Assembly: GCF_963576545.1 (NCBI RefSeq)
Contig: NC_083648.1
Coordinates: 16,534,436 to 16,598,435, forward strand
From: Limanda limanda
Taxonomy: Eukaryota; Chordata; Actinopteri; Pleuronectiformes; Pleuronectidae
Direction of reading: 5' to 3'
Length of the DNA: 64,000 nt
Positions 1 through 13,340 of this stretch are shown here, in pieces (positions within the stretch are counted from its first letter, which is position 1; every line of letters starts with the position of its first letter). The position numbers and the translations under genes were made by a program. The notes beneath the pieces are model-generated. The model worked only from the letters and a program-made list of their open reading frames with translations, ran no database searches and had not been told where the DNA came from.

Positions 1-734
1 TTTAAATTACCTCCCAAGTAACATCTCAGACCAGTGCGCTGGCAGGTTTAGCATGAGCAGCTCAATATCTAAGAAGCTGAAACCTCATTCAGAAGTAGAA
101 ATCGTGAAGGGGTCCCTTGTTAGAAATTTTGTGATATTGGATCACTGCCAAGTTTGATATGAGAAAAGGATTGCCGTCTTTGCAAGGCATGCGTGATGCG
201 GCAAGTGCAACTGTAACACTTTTCATTTTTCTGCTCTGCAAGAACAAACGGCTGCTCTGACATCTGAATATGCCAGAGAGTTTGCAAATGCCTTCAAGTC
301 ATTTGATGAGAGCTTTCGGGACATGAAAAGTAAATAAAAGGCACTGAACATATTTGCATGCTGTTTCATGTGGCAGCAGCTGATGTGCACGACATCATGC
401 AACTCAAAATCAAAACTCCCCCCAGGCAGCTACCACCACAGATAGTATAGATAGAGGCATATTCCCCAAAATGTCTCTGCATTCTTTTGAAACAATTCTA
501 GTATTCTTGTTGGAGAAATAAAGTTATTGACCTGCAACAAAACCTGTCTCAATATCAGCCAAACTTTGTCACTTGCCCCCAGGGCCATTGAGACATCAGG
601 CGCTGTCATTTGGAAAGATAGTCACACAATGAAGCATTTGATGAGCTGCAAGTAAAACATTTAATGTTTCTGTTTAATTTATCACGAACTTTCATTCTGA
701 CATAGTGAGGTGTCAGGCTGTGTCTATGTGTCTT

Positions 735-935
735 TTAACGTACAATATGCAACCTTGGGCCACTAGTGGTCTCTCAATGGACACATAAACAAAAGACGTA
801 GTTTGATTACGATGTGAAGCAGCACGGTATCATGGGAGCTGTTGTCTTCACCACCATTGCCAATAACAATCTACCTGACGGGACTCAGGCACAGATCCTG
901 TTCATGCATGAGGTAATGTATTCATTTTTTTTTTA
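735..935 (+). repeat. Probable interspersed-repeat fragment with a short open frame
   Basis: The stretch TACAATATGCAACCTTGGGC to CATGCATGAGGTAATG looks like a fish dispersed repeat. Codons from ATG at 832 read MGAVVFTTIANNNLPDGTQA before the frame runs into poly(T). I cannot assign it and do not call it an exon, although a GAG|GTAATG donor-like site follows. Confidence 0.25.
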
Positions 936-1699
936 CCATTACACAGAAAACAGTAACAAATAATCGTGATCCATTACCAGTCACCAATACAAACAGTGAA
1001 GGGAAATAACTGCCCACTGGCTAACTGGCTAGCAGTGTGTTCTTCCTCCATCATACATTGTTTGCCCCAAAAGTTATAGCAGAGACAGACAAAGCCACGG
1101 TAAAAGTGGACGTAAAAGTTTCTCTAGGTTTTGAAAATTGTTGGAAACCTTTTGGATAATGTACTCACACACATCAAAAAGTTATATAACATAGGTCTAG
1201 TGTTTTTCGACATTAGAATTGTTACACATTATTTCTTTAAGTAAAGAGCTATAAACTTGTGTTAATTCAAAAATGTCTCCCTTGCCGATTGGCCAAGCTC
1301 GAAATTCAACATGAAAAACCGCAAAAATTCTACTAACAAGGAAACCATTTTAAACAGTAAAGGCCAAGCTAATTTTATCTGCCTCATTATAACAGATTGA
1401 TTGTCGCGTTTTCCTCATCCCTCTCCCCTTGTTTTGCATTTCTACACAAAGACTATTACTCGTGGGCCTAAACTTAGACCATATCACTTCATCCCCACCA
1501 TTACATAACGGATTTTAAAACCACTGCGACCTTATTTGAACTTGAACTGTCATGTTCAATTACAGCCACTTTGCCTCGATTTAGATGACGTCTGAAAATG
1601 AATCACAAAGTGGTCACTTCTTCCACTTTCCAATCCTGGGGGGGTACAAATGGGCAACATATTGTACAAAAAGCAGTGCTCGCATTCAACACACGTACA

Positions 1700-1734
1700 C
1701 ACGCACGCACGCACGCACGCACGCAAACACACAC
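1700..1734. repeat. (ACGC)n/(AC)n microsatellite
   Basis: Six ACGC units grading into ACAC. Confidence 0.85.
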
Positions 1735-2858
1735 TTATTGTTTATCTCTTCATAGCAAACATCTGTACCCGCCATATTAAACAAACTACCATCCTCTCTA
1801 CATTGCTGACATTCATTCCTGGGCACAGAGGTAGACATAAACTGTGCCGTCTGGATCCTAACATGATGTCAAAATACAGACAGGGACTCCAGAGTGCGAC
1901 TTTAGACTCATCTTAGAGCTGATGAGAAGAAGCAGTCCACTCACCGCTCTTTTATTAATCCCCCTCCTCTATCTCACCAGTTTTCTACACTCTTTCTCGC
2001 TCATCTTTCTGCTGCTTTCTTTCCTGTCCTCCGCTCCATTTCTCTCAGTGTGTCTGCCTCTCTGTCTCTCTGCCTTACTGTACAAGTAAGTCCATGGATA
2101 CTAAAGCAAAGCTGACATCCTATCAAATGCTCTCTGGGGCCTGCCATCAAATGCCACGCCAAATGCCCCAGCGTCTACCAGGCGGCTATCACTGCAAGCT
2201 CAGCATGCAGGAAAAGCAAAGTCTGCAAAACACAGAACACAAAAAAATTCATAGGCATCTGCATTCCTATATATTACTCACTGACGGCCACCAACTCCCT
2301 GGCAAAGATATGAAATTAACTATGTATGTGTTGTGAAGAAAATGACCTTCATACACAAGTGGATAGTTTCCTTTGCCGTGATTTCCCTGATGCATCACTT
2401 TCGTGTATATTCCCACTTGAGTAGCTCCCTTCTTCTTCCATCAGTCTGAACTCTTTTGCGAAATAATTCCAGTCATCGTCTCCCTAATGAATCATGTTCC
2501 CTCCTACACATCATCCCCCTGTGACGGCATTAATATGCTCTTGAAATTGAACAATTCCAGTGAAAACTTCCCCCGCTCCTTGTCTTGAATACTGAACTTC
2601 CAGAGTGGTGATTGAGGAAATGAAAGTTATTAGTTCCCTTAAATAAGATAGAAATGTATTTTAGTATTTTAACTGATTGACACACACAAGATATATGAGC
2701 ACACACTTAGGAGCTCTGTGCTGCTAACTTCTTATATTTCCCTCATTCCTGATGTGACACCTTAAAATCCATGGTGCCCTAAGGGGAGACCATTAGTGCT
2801 ACAGTGATGGAGCACACCTTAACGGAAACCTATTAATCCGTCTCTCACACATATATGG

Positions 2859-3023
<165 letters not shown>

Positions 3024-4079
3024 TGTATATATGGCCTTGGCGGTGCCATCAATAAAGCTCTCTGGAATTGCATGAGATTCAGGAGAGGCAGATTAACAAC
3101 CCCAGCAGTAATGAAACTGAATCAAATGCTGCCTGAATATGAGGCGCTGCCTCTGTATCATTCACCAAACCTGCTTTCGCAAGAGTGTGATGAAATGTCC
3201 CGCACTCGTACGGTGTGACATCCGACATGGCATTTCAAATGGTAATTTTCCTTGGAATGGAGTGGATGGTTCTCGAGAGAGAGAGAGGGAGGTTGAGTAA
3301 CTGAAAGTCATAAAACTTTACTGATAGTTCGTTTAAGTTATTTATTAAGATATAATTTGACACCAACCTCTTCAATAACTGATTGAGGACCAACTGTACA
3401 TAAAACCAAAACAAATCAGTCCTCACCTGGTGGTCGGCTGCAATATAGGTCATAAACGGATTCCTCCATGTAAGTGGATGGGACATAGACCAAAAAAAGG
3501 GTTTTCTGTCATTTTAGGCACTTCTCATCACTGCTTGTTCACTTTTTTTGGAGTATGTTAGGTTTCAATTAGCCATTTGTTGTTATAAAATGGGGTGAAA
3601 CATCATGATTGGCAGCTGAGACTCACTCAATACAACAGCTCCATCCTGATCGCTACTGTGCACACTGTAACTCCGAATGTGCAAGTTGGCAGCGTCGTCT
3701 ACCTTTCACATACAGTCTATGCAACAATAGAGGGTCATTGCTCCTTGTGTGACTAAAAGTGATAAACATTCATGAGCCTTTATTTGCTTTTCTCTGTGTT
3801 GTAAATGTACCATATTTGGGTTGTAGATGGTTGGTCAAACAATCAAGCATTTTAAATTCATCAATTTGGGCTCTGATAGTGCGAGAAGTGCTTTTTACCT
3901 CTATTTCATGACATTTAAAAGACTAAACATCTCATAGAAATTACACATTCTCTGTGACACACACACACTCATGTTTTACGATTAAGGCACTTGTCTCTCT
4001 CACTATGGTGTTCTTCAGAATTTCTCTGTGCAAAGTGGAACAGAGGCTGTGCGAGGACATTTGACATGGAGAAGCACAT

Positions 4080-4110
4080 CCACACACACACGCACACACA
4101 CACACAAACA
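4080..4110. repeat. Imperfect (AC)n microsatellite
   Basis: CACACACACACGCACACACA-type run with one CG interruption. Confidence 0.8.
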
Positions 4111-4663
4111 GTGTGACACCAAGACAACTCCAGACTGTTCTCAAATTACAACCAGAGAAAGAGAGAAAAGAAAATTACAAACAGTGGCTGAACAGAGCGA
4201 TTATTTAAATGAAGGGACTGACTCAAAATAGGCAGAGGCTGCGCTGGAGAAAGGTTTTGTGGATTTGAGTGAAATAAGAGCGAGAGAGAACACAAACAAT
4301 AGAAGAGATGGCGAGAGAGAGAGAAAGGGAGAGAAAGAGAAACGGGTCAGCAGCTGACAAAACAAAAGGATAAAGTCAGAAAGGAGAGCTGCTATCTCTC
4401 TATCCCAGGATGGACCACACAAATACACCCCCCCCCACAACCAGCCCAATCCACAGACTAAACACAGCACAGTGAAAAGAGGCAACTGCAGCCGGCACAG
4501 GAGTGAGCCGTCAGATTAGGGGTGTTTGTAACATACAGACAAACAGTGTGTTCAAAAATAGAAAGAAGGATCTATCCTATTATTGTGAGTGAGCTGGGGG
4601 GGAAATCCTACGGTAGCTTATCCCAGAACCCACCACTCTCTTTATCTCTACTGAACAAAAGCA

Positions 4664-4723
4664 GACACACACTAACACACACACTCACACACACACTCAC
4701 ACACACACACTCACACTCACACA
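4664..4723. repeat. Imperfect (AC)n/(CACT)n microsatellite
   Basis: CACACA units interrupted regularly by CACT. Confidence 0.85.
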
Positions 4724-5089
4724 GGGGTATCCCAGTTGGCCAGCTGGGGCCTCGAGACCATTAAGGAAATTAAAGGTGACAGAAGATGAGGGAGGGGAGG
4801 GAGGGGAGGGAGCGAGGAGGAGAGGCTGAGTGCATGGCAGCATCCACTGGAGACAAATATGCTCCAGAGTGAACCGTCACAAAGGTTAACAGCAGCAGAG
4901 AGAGGGCTGAGCTGCCCTAATGTACACAGAATAATAAACTCACACTCAGAGCTACTTTAACCCAGAGGCATGGATCAAATATCCCTGTAGGAAAACACAC
5001 CGCATCACATGTGGCCGTGCAGTTAGTCCACTTCTTCCACACGCGTTCCTGAAATAGCAACAATCTCTTTCACAGGAGACACACAAGAA

Positions 5090-5580
5090 CTCCAGCGGTG
5101 ACACACTACACCTTGTGGACAGGACAGCGGATGGAGCTGCTCACAGTGAATCCCCGGCGTCTTTTCTCATGTCTCTCGGCGTGAAGCCGTCCAGCCAGAG
5201 TCCATGTTCAGATCCAGACTGCAGCCAAAGAACACAGCCTGAACTCCTCCAACCAGCCGCCGGCAGCGAGAGAGAAAAAGTGCGAGCAGAAAGGAGGAAG
5301 AGGAGACCATCAGCCAGCGAGTGAGTCTGAGACAGAAAGAGAGAGACTCCCTCTTTCCCTCAGAGGGCTGCCCACCCTTTCTCTCCCTCCTCCTCCCTTG
5401 TTCCCTCCCTCTTTTCCCCTCCCTGGAGCTTATCTGTCCTGAGGCTTCACTTCTTCCTCACTCCCCCCGTCCTCCCTCCAACTCTTAAGTGTGTGTTTCC
5501 ACGGAAGCGTTGTCACGGCCGCTGACAACTACAGCTGAGAGCAGACTTTCAGTCCCGCTTTCAGTTCCCCTCTTCAGTCT
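5090..5580. other. CpG-containing, purine/pyrimidine-skewed block resembling a 5' exon region
   Basis: Local CpG clusters (CCGCCGGCAGCG, CACGGCCGCTG) in an otherwise CpG-poor area, flanked by CCCTCC-rich and GA-rich strands. The plus strand has a donor-like GCGA|GTGAGT at 5319 and the minus strand AAG|GTGTAG near 5113. It could be an alternative first exon or enhancer of the unseen minus-strand neighbour. No conserved protein frame. Confidence 0.25.
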
Positions 5581-5591
5581 CTCAGACGGAG

Positions 5592-5702
<111 letters not shown>

Positions 5703-5761
5703 GAAGGACGGAAAGCCGATCCCCTCTGATCTCATCAAGCAAAGTTACCAACAGCAACCAC

Positions 5762-5762
<1 letters not shown>

Positions 5763-5792
<30 letters not shown>

Positions 5793-5793
5793 G
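5763..5793. repeat. (CAGA)n microsatellite
   Basis: Seven to eight CAGA units. Confidence 0.9.
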
Positions 5794-5799
5794 GGATGG

Positions 5800-8700
5800 G
5801 AGAGAATCACCGGGTTATCCACTCCTCGATAGCTCCCCCCTTCCTGACTCCCCTCTTCTTACCAACCAACAAAACCAAACCAACACTACCCCCTCTCTCC
5901 AACACACTGCCACACGTGTGCAAACACACACACACACACTCACCTACATGTGTCGCTCCTGCTGCACGAGTGAAGCATGTGCACTTTTTAGACCTTAAGG
6001 TGAGTAACGGAAGTCATTTTAAGGTTAAAGTTCAAAAATACAAATATCCCAGAAGAGCAGTCCTTTGTTTAGAAGTAATAGAGAGAAAAGCCTCTGTCAT
6101 CATGAGGTTTTTGTTGCAGGGTACAAACTGTTCCTGTTTCCCCACTTTACATTTCTGCAATTAACCTGACATCCTTTCCTGTCTGGGCGAGGACCTGCAC
6201 TGTTTTGTTCTGCTCTCTGTTCTTTCCTGTCGTCATGTTGGGTATTTGCCCGCATCTGAACATTACTGCATAACTTGGCTCTGAGGTGATGTGATGACTA
6301 AGTTCATTTATCATCCTTTTCCCGCAGCTACATCAGTCATTCACAAAGTTGGGGAGGTGAGGACAGGATTTGGAAAAGCACATGCTTGCTTGCTCGCTCG
6401 CACTCACTCTCTCTCTCTCTACCTCTGTTTCTCTCTCTCTCTCTCTCAACTAGAGCTTTTCATCTCCATGTGGCATTTAAAAACAAAGCCACAGAAACGT
6501 GAACAAATGCTTGCACGCTCACACATACACCAACACTCTGTAGTTTACGGCCACATCTGCATGCTTTTTCTTTTTGCATGCAGACACATACAGTTAGAGT
6601 GGTGAGACAGACATCAGTGTCTGCAGTCAGGCCCAGCCAGCTGACTTCCTGTATAGACTTCCTTTTCCCATGGCTGCAACCATCAGGGAACCAAACTCTG
6701 CAACACCACCTCTCCCACTTTATGACATCACATGTCCGCTGAGGCATTCAAATGTTATACGCAGTCAGGGCGAGTTGCAGGAGTTGTTGTACGTGCCGGA
6801 CGATTTCTCAGCCAGGACCAGTAAAATCTGGTCTCCGCAGGATGGTAATCGTTGAGAGCCAAGAAACGGACTGACTTATAATCTTTAATAAAATGCTGAG
6901 TTGTTGTATTTTTATGCATTCGTTTTTGTGAGATAAAACCTAAATTTATGATGGTAATTAGTGAGATTCCGAGTTGCTGCAAGTGAGATTCAGTATGTTT
7001 TTAAATCCAGGATAGCGGTTTCTGTTTGTGCTAAGCTACGCTAACCGCGTACTGGAGGTATTTCACAGACACACATTAAAGGACCTGTGTGAACATGTGA
7101 TGATGTATCTGAAGAAATAATTTGGGCCTAACAGTATCCTGACCTGAACCCAACAGTCATTGAGACTGATGTTTTCAAGATTTAGTGTACGACCAGTGTT
7201 AACAATCAAAGTGAGCCAATGTGACCAAACCAGAATATTTTTTTAAAGTGTGAACTCAGCCAAAGGCCTCGAATGGGTATCCACAGACTTGATAGAAATG
7301 CCTTTCATTTTCCCATCTAGTAATCTCATCTGGTCTACAATGTATTTGTACGTGCAAATTGCATTGTGTAAATCTATAATGTATGTCTAAATTTCTTACA
7401 TTCTGGAACTTTTATGTAAAAATAGAAGTACAACAGAATGTATGTACTAGACTTAAAACACAGATGTTCATGGAAAAACAAAATTAATTATACACAAAAT
7501 CAGTCAATTGACTTCATTCAGACTGAGAGCTGGAAAAGTGAAATGTGTCGATCTGTACAAACACAAACCGGCATTATGGATCACCCGAAGCAGACATGTG
7601 GGTTAGACTTATAAACTTTAGCCCCCACAACACACATAAGCATGCTCGCGCACACAAGCACACAAACACACATCCTCGTGGACACACACATACACAGACA
7701 CTTCAACCTCCTATCTGACTCATTATTCTCGACCGCAGCTGCGGTCAGTGCTTTTGAATGTGAGCAGTCAGTGTAGGATTAACATAATACACACAGGTAG
7801 GGAGGAGGGGTGAGGAGGGGGTTCTGAATTGATGTTAGAAATCTGACAAAGATTCTGAGGCCCAGGAAGTCACGCTGCTGTGACAGCAAATTCCAATTTT
7901 ATGGTTTGGGGGGAAATAATTTTACTGATGATTATATCTGTGAAATAAAGGTTTAGTCCTTTTTTTGTAAGTGATGCCCTAAGCATTGAAGCATTGCTTA
8001 GCACATTCAATAAGTTTGAATTCTTGCTTGTTTACACTAGTTTAATTGCTGTAATCCTATCACTTTCATTGTGTAATCCTGCTTCCTGCAGAAATCCATC
8101 AAGGCCAATTAAATGTTGTAGCTTCAAAGTCCTATAGGATTGTGGAAGCCTGGTGCATGAGACACGATGGGATCAGCATTTAAGAAACGTTAAGTCTCCA
8201 AGTACAAATGACTACATCTTCAGGTTTAGGTAATTGTTTTACTACAAATGTATAGTTTAATTTACATGTAGAATATAAGCCTCCCTATTCTGATGGATAA
8301 GGGCCTTTTCCAGGGTTTAATTTTGGGAGGCTTTGCTTCAAGCCAGTGATCACCAAAGTTTAAAGAATGCAATTTATGTAAAAGATAGAGTCCTCGGTTT
8401 ATCTGACCATTGTAATGCTTTGTATATCCGTTTATTTGATTATAAATACACTTGAAAACTTCAATTTAAGTTTAATAACTGTGTATTGTGTCTTACTATT
8501 TGTGCACAGAGAAAAGTTGTTGTTGTAGTAGTAGTACTAGTAGTAGATGTTTATGGGTAGAGTCTCGCATGTAATATTTCTAAACCATTTTCTGCATTTG
8601 ACAGTCTCTATAACCGTATTTAGACATGAACTCAGGAAAATTTGGACCACATAGTTATACAAGTTTGCCTGTCTTACATCCTCATAACAGCAGGAAAATC

Positions 8701-9200
8701 TCCAGAACATTAAAGCATGCAGGAGGCAGGACGCTAAACGCTCTCAAACCTCATCAATACACCCACTCGCTTGCTGTCTGAAAGCAGCTTATATCAGTTC
8801 ACTGCTGCATCAATGTAAAACAAACTACTGTACATTTCTAAGCTATTCTACAGCCTAATAAAGGGCTTCAACCCTACGTCTATCATCCTGAATGAGAATC
8901 TACAGATAAAGGTTCAAACAGAGGATGGAATCTGTGGTTCATCCCCCATCATCTCAGCTGGACCCTGCCATAAATTGCCCTCTGATTTTCTACCTCAAGG
9001 CACATTCACACTTAAGGGACCCCATGGGGTCTGGGGACATGTGCGTATGTGTGTGTCTGCTAGAGTGTGCGTGTGTGTGTGAGTTAATCTGTAGGACAAT
9101 GGGGGCCCTGTCCCCCACCCCACACACTCAAAATTAGGGCTTGGGGCCTCACAGCTGAGCAGCTTACTGACAATAGAAAGTGGAGGCGTGTGTGCATGTG
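5800..9200. other. Non-coding sequence
   Basis: Scattered short AC/CT runs and a TTG/TAG trinucleotide stretch near 8520. No gene, RNA gene or complete mobile element recognised. Confidence 0.6.
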
Positions 9201-9205
9201 CATTT

Positions 9206-9208
<3 letters not shown>

Positions 9209-9252
<44 letters not shown>
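9209..9252. repeat. (TG)n tract joined to hairpin repeat copy 1
   Basis: 22 uninterrupted TG units, immediately followed by the GAGGACA repeat. Confidence 0.95.
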
Positions 9253-9257
<5 letters not shown>

Positions 9258-9522
9258 GTAATTATATATTTGTGGGGACCATTTTGAGCAAAAACCCTAC
9301 AGAGTGAGGACATTTTTCTAAAAGAGGACATTTTGGCCAGTCCTCACTTTTTCAAAGGCTTATTTGAGAGTTAGGTCTTGGTTTTATGGTTAAGGTTAGA
9401 ATTAGGTTTAGGTTAGGGTAAGGATTTAGGTTAGGCATTTAGTTGTGTTGGTTAAGGTTGGGACACAGGGCTGGAAAAATGCATTATGCCAATGCATGTC
9501 CTCACTAAGATAGAAGTACAAT
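9253..9522 (+). repeat. TG-linked GAGGACA/TCCTCAC hairpin repeat, copy 1
   Basis: It follows an uninterrupted TG tract and ends before another GTGTGTG. Order of motifs: TGGGGACC, GTGAGGACATTTT, a short AGAGGACATTTTGGCCAGTCCTC inverted pair (in two pieces), CACTTTTTCAAAGG, then degenerate GGTTAGGGTAAGG repeats, then ATGTCCTCACTAAGATAGAAGTACA. The same motif order recurs at 37.2 and 62.75 kb. Confidence 0.8.
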
Positions 9523-9524
9523 AA

Positions 9525-12500
9525 TGTGTGTGTGCCCTGCCTCCTGCCAACACGTGTCAAACACAAAGCCATCCAACTGTCCACATGGCCCAGGGGAGTG
9601 AGCCAGATCGACAGAGAGGGGACGGATAGATAGATGGACCAAGGGGAGGAACAGGAGTGCCGAAGAAAGGAAAAGGGAGGAAAGGGAGTCAGAATCATGC
9701 AGCCTCAGGGAGAAGGGTGAGGACAGTGAGAGGGAGAGAAAAAGCAGTCGATGGTAGAATTACCTTGAGCAGATGGCAGAGAAAGAGCATCACAAGCACC
9801 AACAGTCGGGTCAAGGTAATATGAAAAAGGTGCGATTGAGGATGAGGGTGGGTTTGTGTTCGAGCAGTCAGCTGTTCCTTTGACATGTGGATCTAAGTAC
9901 ACAAAAACATTGATTTTCCTGTCCTCCTTGTAGAGTGAGTGTGAGCATTGTCTGTCTCTACCTGTGAGGATATACCTAAGGAGAGGAGGACACAAGCATG
10001 GAGCTATTTTATCTTGTGAACACCAAAGAGAGGTTCAGTCAATTCTCTCATTTCCCTCTTACATACACATTGATACACACGGCCAATCCCAGTACAGCAG
10101 GTAGGCATTAATACAGCCTGGCTGCACAATCAATGATGGTAAATGGAGGCAGCAGGAGGGACAGACAGCAGTCTGCTGCTTTCACCCCCCACCCCAACCT
10201 CTCTCTCCATTAAAACAAAACCTTTCCACGTCTTCTGTCATTATAGGGAAGCTCGCTGAATGACTCACTGTCTCACTTTGTACAGCACACACACTGCTTT
10301 CTCTCTCTTCAATGACACCATCACTGGGCATCCGTCCCTTCTCTCTGCGCAACACGCAGCATCTCTGTTCTTCTGAGGCCACGTCTTCACCAATGAAGAC
10401 TTTTCTGCAAACCATGTGTATATGTACAAAGTTTGTTATCTACACTGGAACTTTATTAAAGTTTGTTGTTTTACAATCTTTGGGTTTTGTTTTGCACTTA
10501 AGCTAATTTTCACCAAACTGTATTTTACTAGTGAAGGGCTGGTTGATATGGCCAGAAGGTCAGTCGATCAGTCAATATCCATGATTATCACAATAAAAGT
10601 CAAATTATGATTTGTCTAAGTGAAGATTGTGGTTTTAATCTCTTCACAATACTTGATGAAGAGCAAAACCTTTAACACCTCTGAGGTAAAACATTATAGC
10701 CAATCATGTAAAGCCAGACCGATTGATTGGCTGGTAATATTGGGCAATATGGACCTTATACAGAGATTGATTTTTATAATTGCAGATATACTCGAACATG
10801 AACATGTCATTTTCTTGATATTAATACAAATTATATAGCAACATTTTCAAAACTCTTTGTATGATATCACAGTATCATATAACATATCGTATCATATCTT
10901 AGCATTTCCTGTTTACACAGGATCAGTATTTCCAAATTAAATTTCTAATTTAGACCGATGACAATTTTCCAGAATATGTCCTATCAGTGGTTTAACACTG
11001 GCCTTCTGTTGAATTAATTTCTCCCTCACTTTTATAGCTGCCCAATGGTCTTTCCTCCCCTTTCTCTTCCCTGGCCTCCTATCCCTCCCTCCAGCCCTTC
11101 ATCTCTCCCCTGTCCTCCCTTTCTGTTCTCTACCACTCTCTTCTACCTATTATTTCTGCCCATTCATCCATCAATCTAGCACCTCCCATCCTCCCACCAT
11201 TTTTCTTTCCACAACTAATCTTCCCCTCTTTTTTATACATGCCCCTATTACTCCCTTCTCTGCCCTCTCTCCTCCCTTTTCTCAAACATCTGCTGGTCTG
11301 TGCCTCTCGCTGATGACTCCTTGTTGCCACATGCCAAATCCTCCTCTCGGGGGTCCCAGAGAGACCCTAAATCATTAAAATGCACGAACACACACACACA
11401 CACACAGATCGAATGGTGATTGGTGGCTTTCTCCCTCCCACAGTGAGCGAGAAAAGCACACAAATTCAGCATTTGATTGCAGACTCTCGTTTACTTGGCT
11501 GTGTCATTTGTCAATTAAATGTCTTATAAAGGCCAAATCCTCTAATTAAATGGGCCTGGACGACATGTGCAGAGAATCTCAACAGATTCAACATTGTCAC
11601 TCTAAAGAAGCTGATTACATTACAGCTACAGACACTGACAGTGGGTTAAGGGTCTAGGGTTTAGGGTCAACGCTGTGAGAAAACACACTGAGATCAGCTA
11701 ATTAGAACATTTCTGCTGTTTAACAGAATAACTACATCACATACTTCAGGTGTCCCAAACTTAACTCGGAAAACTTAAAGGTGTCTTTGTCAGAGGAAGT
11801 AAAATAAATCTACTGACCAACCTGCAAGGCCAGATGTGTCACCGTACAATCATATTGTATATTCACCGTACATCAGGCTGTAACAGTAAAACCATTTCTA
11901 CCATATTATAATATACAGCAGTTATTTTATATTTATATGTACAATATCTCTAGCTCATTATTTTCTGCAATGGACTGTCCAAATACATTTACGTCACTAT
12001 GTGAAAGAAATCCATTTAAATCAATCTTGAATAAAAATCTAAAGATATAGTTTCCAACAGGACTGATTCTCTGGTAGATCCTCCATCTTCTCAGCTGACA
12101 TTGGGTGAGAGTCAGCTGACACTGACAGGTGAATCACAGAGCCAACACACAGAGACGAACAACCATTCACACTCACACCAATGGTCAATTTAGAGTCTCC
12201 AATTAGAGACTCCAAAACCAATGCAAACATGGGGAGAACATGCAAAGTGCTATTAATTACCATTGCATCAATGTTCTCTTCAAATCCAGTGTAGATTTTT
12301 GTAATTCATCACATGCAAAGCACCAACACATCCGCTGGTCCCGGTGTCTGCACCTCACACAATCATGCGTATGCTTCAATTGAACACGTAATGTGTATCT
12401 ACACAAGTTGTGTTTCTACTGAATCAGCCATTGTTTCAAAATCACTAGTCATGACTTAAAATCAAGACACTAGGTCAGATTCATGCAGACAGACGATCAG

Positions 12501-13070
12501 ATGGAGAAATACAGACAGGGACAGAGGTAGTCATTGGAGAGAGATACATTATCTCAACCCAGACACACACACAAGGAACAAGCTACTAGACAGCAAGCAC
12601 AACAAAAGGCTTGCAGGCTCAAGGCCATGGTGTGTCCTTCACTATCAGACAGAAATTTGCATTTATCTTTTGTCAAACCTTAAATATTGTTATGCTATGG
12701 ACCAAAGCAGAAAACAGTGAGTTTATGTATGTGAGTGTAGAAACACCATTCTCATCCACTATTTTAATAATCTGTACTACTGCCACAATGATGGTTTTAA
12801 AAAGTTCCCTGCTATCAAACTTTGATCTTTTTAAATTCATGTTTGGGTCTGAAATCAAACAGGTCCAGCTCACCATGCACCTTACCCAGAGTTCACTCTG
12901 CATGGACATGTCTTTAACCAGTATATAAATGTGCAGGCCAGGGATAAAGGTCAATTGAATTGACATTGACTACATGGTTGCCAGTCATCAATAAACCAGA
13001 CACATATACAGAGTTATCAGGACAGCGCTCAGCAAAATCCTGCAGATTTCCAAACTGCCATTTCCCTCAT
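9525..13070. other. Non-coding sequence
   Basis: A pyrimidine-rich stretch at 11.05-11.30 kb, a short telomere-like TAAGGGTCTAGGGTTTAGGG near 11648 and the LINE fragment at 12.1 kb. The 10.54-10.85 kb part has ATATTGGGCAATATGG-type motifs of an old DNA transposon but no clear ends. Confidence 0.55.
12085..12245 (-). repeat. Teleost retroposon 3'-region fragment, minus orientation
   Basis: Motifs in order include CATTGGGTGAGAG, CAACCATTCACACTCACACC, GGTCAATTTAGAGTC and CATGGGGAGAACATGCAAA. I recognise these as part of a very common fish LINE-type (L2/CR1-like) 3' sequence. Old and diverged; the family name is from memory. Confidence 0.55.
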
Positions 13071-13340
13071 CTTTAGTGTTCAGGGTTCATACACATTTTG
13101 ACCAATGGATTTCCATGACTTTTCCATGACTTTTCCATGACTTTAAACCAAATTTCCATGACCGAACATTGCGTGAAATCTCGGTGTATACGCGAAAAAG
13201 TGACAAAATGTAGTATTCAAACTAACAATGAGAATTCCAAGGCAAACAGCACACCTTAAATGACACAAACCAAAGTATGCCTGCTTATATTTTGAGCATA
13301 TAAAAATGTATGAATTATTTAAAACTCAGCGTAAATGAAC

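Larger units (their letters stand above)
1..2850. other. Non-coding sequence at window start
   Basis: No supported gene. Contains the possible repeat at 735-935 and the ACGC microsatellite. Open frames here are short and lack domains or coherent splice sites. Confidence 0.6.

Noticed and set aside
10540..10860. Old DNA transposon with TTGGGCAATATGGACC-type motifs
   Set aside because: I could not find matching inverted ends or a target duplication, so no element is called.
11642..11672. Short TTAGGG-like stretch as an interstitial telomere
   Set aside because: Fewer than three imperfect units and no flanking array.
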